DNA of 5,168 bases. Source: Verrucomicrobiota bacterium. GTDB taxonomy: Bacteria; Verrucomicrobiota; Verrucomicrobiia; Verrucomicrobiales; DEV007. This document shows, piece after piece, positions 1-4,185 of this stretch; position 1 is the stretch's first letter, and every line of letters starts with the position of its first letter. The position numbers and the translations under genes are program-made. The notes under the pieces are model-generated. The model had not been told where the DNA came from. It saw nothing but the letters and a program-made list of their open reading frames with translations, and did not search any database. The stretch lies in contig JAADHD010000359.1 in NCBI GenBank assembly GCA_013152075.1, positions 1-5,168 on the forward strand, given 5' to 3'.

Positions 1-121
1 GCGGGGCGGAGATTTTTTGGGGTCACCCACACTCGCCTTCGCTTCCCCCGAAGAGAAGATATGAGATATATTTTCAGGGGGAAACTTACGCGTCGAATGC
101 AAGCGTGACAGGCATGGGGAT
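1..121. other. Non-coding or unresolved left edge, downstream of the TPR gene
   Basis: No recognisable gene was found here. On the plus strand, frame 1 is open from the window edge to a TGA at 106-108 and frame 3 is open to a TAG at 123-125, so the tail of a plus-strand gene cannot be excluded, but neither short peptide resembles a family I know. On the minus strand the only ATG near the TPR stop (113-115) opens a nine-codon frame. The stretch contains an imperfect hairpin (37-58), a second possible pairing between 43-49 and 77-83, and a run of six T at 13-18 that follows a GC-rich segment. There is no hairpin-plus-T-run in the minus orientation, so transcription of the operon is not visibly terminated here. 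Confidence 0.4.
37..58. repeat. Imperfect inverted repeat (hairpin) after the TPR gene
   Basis: The arms 37-45 (CTTCGCTTC) and 50-58 (GAAGAGAAG) pair over nine positions with one central mismatch and enclose a four-base loop of C on the plus strand. It lies 64 bases beyond the stop codon of the minus-strand TPR gene, where a transcription terminator or an mRNA 3' stabilising hairpin would be expected. In the minus orientation the hairpin is followed by a G-rich stretch rather than a T run, so it does not meet the criteria for a classical intrinsic terminator. It may be a weak terminator, a 3'-end protector or chance. Confidence 0.3.
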
Positions 122-2638
122 CTAGGGAGCTTCGTAGCTGGGATATTTTTCCTTCAGTTTTTCCTGCAGTTGTTTGGCTTTTTCATTTTGGCCGGCTTTT
201 TCGTAAGCAGTTGAGGCTTTCTGCAGAGCGAGCGGGGTGATCAGAGGATCGACAAAAATCTGGCTAACGATTAAGTAGAGGCGAGCTGCGTTTTCGTAGT
301 CGTTCTGAGCAAGGGAGATGTCGCCAAGTAAAATGCGAGCGGTGGCGTTGATGCGCCCCTCTTTCTGGAGACGCATGGCTTCATTGGCTGTCTTCGTGGC
401 ATCAGCATAATTTTTTAGCCCGAGCAGAGCGTTACCTTTATAGACGTAGGTTTTCGCTCGCAGTGAAGGGCGATTGATAAAGCTCAGATAAATATCCAGC
501 GGGCCGATTGCTTTGGAGTAACGCTTGAGTTCGAGGTTGGCGCGGCCAAGATAATTCCAGACTTCGGGGCGGGATTGTTCAGGCGATTCACTGCTGCTGG
601 ATAGGTCTAAAAATCGTGCGGCGGCGGCGAATTTTTCGCGCTCAAAAAGCTTGATGCCGAGGTAGGTGAAAATAGGCAGGGGGATCGTAAGCTTGCGCTT
701 TTCGGAGAGGAATTTTTCAGTTTCCTTGGTCAGGGCCTCGATGTCTTCCATTTGGTAACTGGCGAGAATGATCCGGCGAGTGGCCACTTCGTAATAGGTT
801 TTGGCATTAATCTGGCGGGCCTTATCCAGGAAGGGGATGGCTTGCGCGTATTTTTTCTGCTGGATGTAACCGCTGCCGATCCAGAAATGAGCCTCTGCTT
901 TCGCTTCGGTATCCGGGAATTTTTTCAGTAAATCGAGAAAGGCGGAAATCATCGCAGGGGTGTCTTTTTGCGCCAATTGAATGATGGCGATTTGTTGCAG
1001 AGCAAATTCCAGTTCATTGGAGTCGCTGTAGCGGGTCGACAGGGTTTCAAAATCCTTTAGAGCTCGTTTGGGATTGTCAGTTTTTTGATAAGCGTTACCA
1101 CGCTTGGCCAGCACCGATGGAGCGAGCGGATCATCGGGGTATGCCTGCAGAAATTTTGTCAGGCTGCTGATGCCCGCCTCTATTTGGCCGCCTTCGACCT
1201 GGGACCAACCGAGTTTATAGAGTCGGGGGATGTGATGTTCCTTGGGAATATTGGCTGGACGCACTTCAGCGTAAGCTTTGGCGGCGTCGGCGAATTCATT
1301 GTGTTCAAAGTGCCACTCGGCTTTCATCAGCAGAGCGAGGTCGAGGTATTTTGATTTGGGATCAATCTTGCGTTGCTGTTCGACGAAACTGCCAGCGTAA
1401 ACCGGAAGGCCGCCGTCACTAAGTAAGTGCAGGCATTGCAGTCGTCGATAGCCGGCTTCGGTGCCTTCTATTCGGTCGCGGAAGTTTCTCTCAACGATGC
1501 CGTAAACATCAGCAGCTTGTTTCAGTTGTTTGGTCAAACGATAGGAATGAGCGGCCAGCAACAACATCTGGGCTCGGCTGTCAGCGGGAGCATCGTAAAT
1601 GCCCTGGTTGTAGGTTCGAATTACGCCTTCGTAATCGGCGGCGGAAAATTGATTAAAGATCAGGCCGATCTGGGACAGCGCTTTCCAGGTTTTGCCGGAC
1701 TTGCTTTGCAAAACTTTGTCGAGCATTTGACTGCTTTCTTTACGCTTGCCAAGTTTAGCTGCGATCAGGCCTCCTCGAGCATGGGCCTCATCGAGTAGCT
1801 CGGCATCCTTGGAGTGCGCAATGACAACCTTGAAAGCGGCCAGAGCTTTTTCGTTGTTATCGAGCTCGGCATAGATCCTGGCGATGGCCACCCGTGAGGG
1901 TTCCGCAAAAGGGTTTTTAGGGCTTTGTCCTTGCTCAGCTAACAGTTGCTCATAAATGGTGATGGCTTTTTCTTTTTTGCCATCTAATTGCATGCAACGG
2001 GCACCGTAGTATAAGGCTTGTAATTCGAGCTTTGGATCGTTGATGTTTTTTATCGCGACATCAAAATAGGGTATGGCCTTGGCATAGTTTTTTTCGTTGA
2101 AATAAAGAGTTGCCAGGCGAAAGGCGGAGGCACCCGCATAGACGCCGGCTTTGTATTGTTTGATCACCCGAGCGTAGGCTTGTTTGGCCTGCACAACCTG
2201 AGACAGCTGCAGATAACATTCACCCAGGCGAAAGGCAGCACTGGCGGCGTTAGAGCTCTGTGAGTTGTCATTCAGAAACAGTTCGTACTGACGTATCGCA
2301 ATGGCATATTGCTTGTGGCTGAAGAGGAGATTGGCGTAACTCAATTGATCTTCGAGAGCAGTGCTGTTTTTGACGTCTTTATTGTTAGGAGTTATTACAA
2401 TAGGAGCAGCCTTGATGGTTGCCGGGGCCTTGATAATGACCGGGATGGCCTTACCCGCGGTGACGGGAGTGGCTTTGCCTGCAGTAACAGGAGAGGCTTT
2501 TACCGGGGTGCTAGCTGGTCGCTGAACAGCTTTTTTATCGAGGTTTTGCTGCCCAAAAGTCAGTCCCGTTGTTGCGATAAAAACGCAAACACAAACACAG
2601 CCGGGGCGGCGCAAGCAGTTGGCAAAAAGAGAGCTCAT
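122..2638 (-). CDS. Exported tetratricopeptide-repeat protein of the ExbB/ExbD operon
   Basis: This 838-residue protein is built almost entirely of TPR-type helical repeats and is probably a periplasmic scaffold or partner of the ExbB/ExbD motor encoded just upstream. Residues 1-29 look like a Sec signal peptide: Arg10-Arg11, then a hydrophobic core with alternating Cys-Val, with likely cleavage after Gly29 (TFG/QQ). Residues 41-84 form a low-complexity Pro/Ala/Val/Lys/Thr linker with near-repeated PVTAGKA units. From about residue 98 to 835, many 33-35-residue repeats follow one another, with TPR signatures such as ..YAKAIPYF.., ..KYAQAIPFLDKA.. and ..NYENAA.-like segments. I see no enzyme motif, lipobox or C-terminal membrane helix. 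I chose the ATG at 2636-2638 because it overlaps the exbD stop as ATGA and places the signal peptide at the N-terminus. An in-frame ATG at 2723-2725 would add 29 charged residues in front and overlap exbD by 91 bases. The nearest known analogues are TPR proteins such as BamD or CpoB/YbgF, but the length and repeat number are much greater. The family is clear; the function is inferred only from context. Confidence 0.9.
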   Translation of the reverse strand: MSSLFANCLRRPGCVCVCVFIATTGLTFGQQNLDKKAVQRPASTPVKASPVTAGKATPVTAGKAIPVIIKAPATIKAAPIVITPNNKDVKNSTALEDQLSYANLLFSHKQYAIAIRQYELFLNDNSQSSNAASAAFRLGECYLQLSQVVQAKQAYARVIKQYKAGVYAGASAFRLATLYFNEKNYAKAIPYFDVAIKNINDPKLELQALYYGARCMQLDGKKEKAITIYEQLLAEQGQSPKNPFAEPSRVAIARIYAELDNNEKALAAFKVVIAHSKDAELLDEAHARGGLIAAKLGKRKESSQMLDKVLQSKSGKTWKALSQIGLIFNQFSAADYEGVIRTYNQGIYDAPADSRAQMLLLAAHSYRLTKQLKQAADVYGIVERNFRDRIEGTEAGYRRLQCLHLLSDGGLPVYAGSFVEQQRKIDPKSKYLDLALLMKAEWHFEHNEFADAAKAYAEVRPANIPKEHHIPRLYKLGWSQVEGGQIEAGISSLTKFLQAYPDDPLAPSVLAKRGNAYQKTDNPKRALKDFETLSTRYSDSNELEFALQQIAIIQLAQKDTPAMISAFLDLLKKFPDTEAKAEAHFWIGSGYIQQKKYAQAIPFLDKARQINAKTYYEVATRRIILASYQMEDIEALTKETEKFLSEKRKLTIPLPIFTYLGIKLFEREKFAAAARFLDLSSSSESPEQSRPEVWNYLGRANLELKRYSKAIGPLDIYLSFINRPSLRAKTYVYKGNALLGLKNYADATKTANEAMRLQKEGRINATARILLGDISLAQNDYENAARLYLIVSQIFVDPLITPLALQKASTAYEKAGQNEKAKQLQEKLKEKYPSYEAP
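2447..2494 (-). repeat. Tandem 24-base coding repeat (PVTAGKA units) in the TPR-protein linker
   Basis: Two adjacent 24-base units (2471-2494 and 2447-2470) encode SPVTAGKA and TPVTAGKA. A degenerate third unit (IPVIIKA) follows. The two DNA copies differ mainly at third codon positions, so the peptide repeat has been kept while the DNA has drifted. It lies in the flexible segment between the signal peptide and the first TPR, where Pro/Ala/Lys-rich spacers commonly let a periplasmic domain reach away from the membrane or across the cell-wall layer. Confidence 0.6.
2583..2600 (-). repeat. Three tandem 6-base units encoding Cys-Val in the signal peptide
   Basis: The plus-strand units acgcaa, acacaa and acacag lie head to tail. 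Read on the minus strand they encode the alternating Cys-Val core of the TPR protein's signal peptide (Cys14, Cys16, Cys18). The unit length is a multiple of three, so gain or loss of a copy would lengthen or shorten the hydrophobic core without a frameshift. Confidence 0.5.
2635..2638 (-). promoter_or_regulatory. ATGA stop/start overlap coupling exbD to the TPR gene
   Basis: The minus strand reads ATGA at 2638-2635. The ATG starts the TPR gene and the TGA ends exbD. This four-base overlap is the usual arrangement for translational coupling, where the terminating ribosome restarts on the next gene. No Shine-Dalgarno sequence is visible upstream of the TPR start, which makes re-initiation the most likely route. 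The overlap also fixes the TPR start codon and suggests that the two products are needed in linked amounts. Confidence 0.8.
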
Positions 2639-3084
2639 GGCGATTTGCCCGACTTTTTCGGTTTGCTTGCTTCTTCGGGTTTGGTAGTTGCAAAGGCAAT
2701 GTTCCAGATGTTGGCTTTTTTGCACACATCGAGAATGTTAATGATGTGTTGAAAGCTGGCGTTGCTGTCGCCGCGAAGGATCACCGCCTGATCTGGGTAG
2801 GCCTCCGCGATATCGTGCAGTCGGCCAAGTAAATCATCTTCTGTGACTCTTACTCCGTTCACGACAATTATTCCCTCTTTGTCTACGTTCACGATGATTT
2901 CACCCACTTGGCGATCTTTGTCGGCACCCTCTTCCGCCGCCGGCACGGATACGTCGACGTTGCGTTCCTGTTGGGCGGAATTCCAGGTGACGATGAAAAA
3001 AATGAGTAAGAGGAACACCACATCGATCATGGGAGCGAGTTCCATTTCCGCTTCCTGCGGTGTGCTGTAGTCCCGGAAATTCAT
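2635..3084 (-). CDS. exbD: ExbD/TolR family biopolymer transport protein
   Basis: This 149-residue, single-span inner-membrane protein is the proton-carrying partner of ExbB. A short cytoplasmic N-terminus leads into the family signature MELAPMIDVVFLLLIFFIV (residues 14-32). Asp21 in this helix matches the conserved Asp (Asp25 in E. coli ExbD) that is protonated and deprotonated inside the ExbB pore. Residues 35-60 form a periplasmic linker. Residues 61-134 form the periplasmic ExbD/TolR domain, with the typical pattern of a strand (IIVNVDKEG), a turn (VNGVRV), a helix, then VILRGDSNASF, a helix and a final IWNIAFATT strand. Residues 135-149 are an added Lys/Pro/Ser-rich tail. The length is normal for the family (about 130-150). 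It starts 36 bases after the exbB stop and overlaps the TPR gene as ATGA. It could equally be called TolR; sequence alone does not separate the two, and no tonB or tolA gene is adjacent to decide. The family assignment is firm. Confidence 0.95.
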   Translation of the reverse strand: MNFRDYSTPQEAEMELAPMIDVVFLLLIFFIVTWNSAQQERNVDVSVPAAEEGADKDRQVGEIIVNVDKEGIIVVNGVRVTEDDLLGRLHDIAEAYPDQAVILRGDSNASFQHIINILDVCKKANIWNIAFATTKPEEASKPKKSGKSP

Positions 3085-3120
3085 CGTGTCAGGTTTAGAG
3101 GAATCGGCGCGTGGAGAAAA

Positions 3121-4026
3121 TCAAAGGCTACGGGGTTCATGTGACCCGCCGAGATCGGCTGCTTCGTTGTCTCTTTCGCTACGTCGCGCTGAAGCTCGGT
3201 AGTTGGCCCTTTTGTACTGGGCGGCCAACAGCGCCATGATATGAGTGGAGGCGGCTTCCATTTCAGCAATCAGGCTTTGAACTTTACCGCGAAAGATCGA
3301 GTAAAAAATCAGGGCAGGAATACCAATGCATAATCCGCTGGCAGTAGTGATGAGAGCCTGGGAAACACCGGGAGCAAGTTCCATTTGCTGTACGCCACTG
3401 CCAATGCTGTCGAAAGCTTTGATCATTCCGATCACTGTTCCCAACAGACCGACCATGGGAGCGATTCTGCCGATGTCGGCGAGGTAAATGATACGCTGAT
3501 TTAGAATACTCGCCTGTCGGGAGCCTTCTGCTTCGGTGACCTCACGAACTTCCTCAAAGCTGGCCGTCGGATTTTTGGTCGCAAAGTCCAGAGTCTTGTG
3601 CACGATACGGGCGATGCATTCGTTTTCACGATTACACACGGCGATGAGGCCGAGGTAGTCCTGCTTGCGAATCAATGCGTCGGCGGCATTCATGAATTTG
3701 TCACTGACCACCGAGCCCTGGCGGATGGTGAAGATGTAAAAAATAATCAGCAGAACGGCGATGAATGACAAGATCGCCAGAGGGATCATCACCATGGCGC
3801 CGCCTTTCATCATGATATCGAGGAAAGTTTCGGCCTGGGCAACAGCTGCGGGGTCACTGGCATCCTGTCCCGTGACAGCTGCGTCAGCTACGGGTGCGGG
3901 GGCGGCGGCTTTGTCCGTGGGCACCTCCTGGGCCATGGTCGTAGCCGTAATGGAGATAAACAGGGAGATAAACAGCACCAGCCCCGATAGGAGAATGGGA
4001 CGTGGAAAAGACGTTAGTCGGCACAT
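3121..4026 (-). CDS. exbB: MotA/TolQ/ExbB family proton channel with N-terminal signal peptide
   Basis: This 301-residue inner-membrane protein forms, with ExbD, a channel that turns proton flow into mechanical work on a periplasmic partner. Residues 1-32 look like a signal peptide (Arg4, Arg9, hydrophobic 11-28, likely cleavage after Ala32 in TMA/QE). Residues 33-75 are an Ala/Pro/Asp-rich periplasmic segment. TM1 is at about 79-101, followed by a cytoplasmic loop (102-182), TM2 at about 183-205 with the hallmark APMVGLLGTVIGMI (189-202), and TM3 at about 221-245 with ALITTASGLCIGIPAL. Thr197 and Thr228 align with the pore threonines Thr148 and Thr181 of E. coli ExbB. A charged cytoplasmic tail follows. 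The length exceeds the roughly 230-245 residues of E. coli ExbB because of the N-terminal addition; such extended ExbBs are known in other bacteria. The frame has a stop just upstream (4030-4032), so the ATG at 4024-4026 is the first possible ATG. It is the first gene of the operon. ExbB and TolQ cannot be separated from sequence alone. Confidence 0.95.
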   Translation of the reverse strand: MCRLTSFPRPILLSGLVLFISLFISITATTMAQEVPTDKAAAPAPVADAAVTGQDASDPAAVAQAETFLDIMMKGGAMVMIPLAILSFIAVLLIIFYIFTIRQGSVVSDKFMNAADALIRKQDYLGLIAVCNRENECIARIVHKTLDFATKNPTASFEEVREVTEAEGSRQASILNQRIIYLADIGRIAPMVGLLGTVIGMIKAFDSIGSGVQQMELAPGVSQALITTASGLCIGIPALIFYSIFRGKVQSLIAEMEAASTHIMALLAAQYKRANYRASARRSERDNEAADLGGSHEPRSL

Positions 4027-4031
4027 ATTTT

Positions 4032-4037
4032 ATTGTA
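4032..4037 (-). promoter_or_regulatory. Candidate -10 box for exbB (TACAAT)
   Basis: The minus strand reads TACAAT, five of six matches to the sigma-70 consensus, ending six bases before the exbB ATG. Transcription would start at or very near the A of the ATG and give a leaderless or almost leaderless mRNA, which agrees with the absence of a Shine-Dalgarno sequence. No good -35 box lies at the standard spacing; the expected position falls in the inverted repeat at 4053-4071. The call rests on one hexamer and is weak. Confidence 0.3.
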
Positions 4038-4052
4038 ATGGGTCATCTGGGT

Positions 4053-4071
4053 GTTTTGCACAAGGCAAAAC
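4053..4071. repeat. Perfect 7-base inverted repeat, possible operator
   Basis: GTTTTGC (4053-4059) and GCAAAAC (4065-4071) are perfect inverted copies separated by five bases. The element lies about 27-45 bases upstream of the exbB start and covers the place where a -35 box would pair with the TACAAT at 4032-4037. A dimeric DNA-binding regulator is a plausible user; a short mRNA hairpin is the alternative. No regulator family is identified. Confidence 0.4.
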
Positions 4072-4095
4072 TGGCGGCTAATCTACAGCCTTCGC

Positions 4096-4110
4096 CGTTT
4101 CATGCAAACG
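4096..4110. repeat. Second short inverted repeat, CGTTT-N5-AAACG
   Basis: CGTTT (4096-4100) and AAACG (4106-4110) are perfect inverted copies with the same five-base spacer as the repeat at 4053-4071. The centres are 41 bases apart (4062 and 4103), close to four helical turns, so proteins bound at both would face the same side of the DNA. The arms are short and chance cannot be excluded. Confidence 0.25.
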
Positions 4111-4176
4111 CTGGATACGACAGGTAGTAAAAGTCGATTTGCGCTTGAGATCATGGTGAGACGGTTAAGTTCTTAT

Positions 4177-4182
4177 ATTATA
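4177..4182 (-). promoter_or_regulatory. Perfect TATAAT hexamer on the minus strand, possible distal exbB promoter
   Basis: The minus strand reads TATAAT exactly at 4182-4177. If used, transcription would start near 4170 and give a leader of about 145 bases before exbB. No good -35 hexamer is found at 16-18 bases. The same AT-rich block contains TATATT (4174-4179), TATTAT (4176-4181) and TATACT (4179-4184) on the plus strand, so it may instead serve uvrC, with a start very close to its ATG. Direction cannot be settled from sequence. Confidence 0.25.
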
Positions 4183-4185
4183 CTA

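Larger units (their letters stand above)
4027..4185. promoter_or_regulatory. Divergent control region between exbB and uvrC
   Basis: The two transcription units are back to back, with 159 bases between the exbB ATG and the preferred uvrC ATG, so the promoters for both should lie here unless one starts inside the opposite gene. The segment has two short inverted repeats (4053-4071 and 4096-4110) and an AT-rich block at 4172-4185 carrying -10-like hexamers on both strands. It contains no convincing RNA gene. Part of it (4102-4185) is also open in the uvrC frame, so a longer uvrC could use some of this space. Confidence 0.6.

Noticed and set aside
19..28. GGGGTCACCC palindrome as a terminator stem
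   Set aside because: It is too short to form a hairpin with a loop, and in the minus orientation it is followed by A rather than T.
1085..1798. Two plus-strand open frames (1085-1354 and 1427-1798) antisense to the TPR gene
   Set aside because: Both lie entirely opposite TPR repeats and show no family signature. Antisense shadows.
2535..2729. Minus-strand third-frame open stretch across the exbD/TPR junction
   Set aside because: It is wholly overlapped by two well-supported genes and its peptide is basic and low in structure. Treated as a shadow.
2309..2752. Plus-strand 147-codon open frame antisense to the TPR gene start
   Set aside because: It lies opposite strong coding sequence, is Gly/Arg/Ser-rich as antisense frames often are, and matches no family I know.
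2843..3070. Plus-strand 75-codon open frame antisense to exbD
   Set aside because: It is opposite a confidently identified exbD and its Ser/Thr-rich peptide is unlike a real protein.
3081..3269. Minus-strand open frame of 62 codons inside the 3' end of exbB, whose stop overlaps the exbD start as ATGA; a possible +1 frameshift product or small coupling gene
   Set aside because: The in-frame exbB tail already looks normal, the alternative peptide has no recognisable features, and no slippery site is evident. The ATGA overlap alone can arise by chance.
3761..4081. Plus-strand 106-codon open frame antisense to the exbB start
   Set aside because: It is opposite the exbB signal peptide and spacer, has no recognised motif, and is probably produced by the Ala/Pro-rich codons on the other strand.
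4056..4084. TTGCAC (4056-4061) and TAATCT (4079-4084), 17 bases apart, as a plus-strand promoter for uvrC
   Set aside because: The spacing is ideal but each hexamer matches only three of six consensus bases, no better than chance.
4111..4123. CTG-N7-CAG near uvrC as a LexA (SOS) box
   Set aside because: The E. coli type of LexA site is CTG-N10-CAG with an AT-rich centre. The spacing and centre here do not fit.
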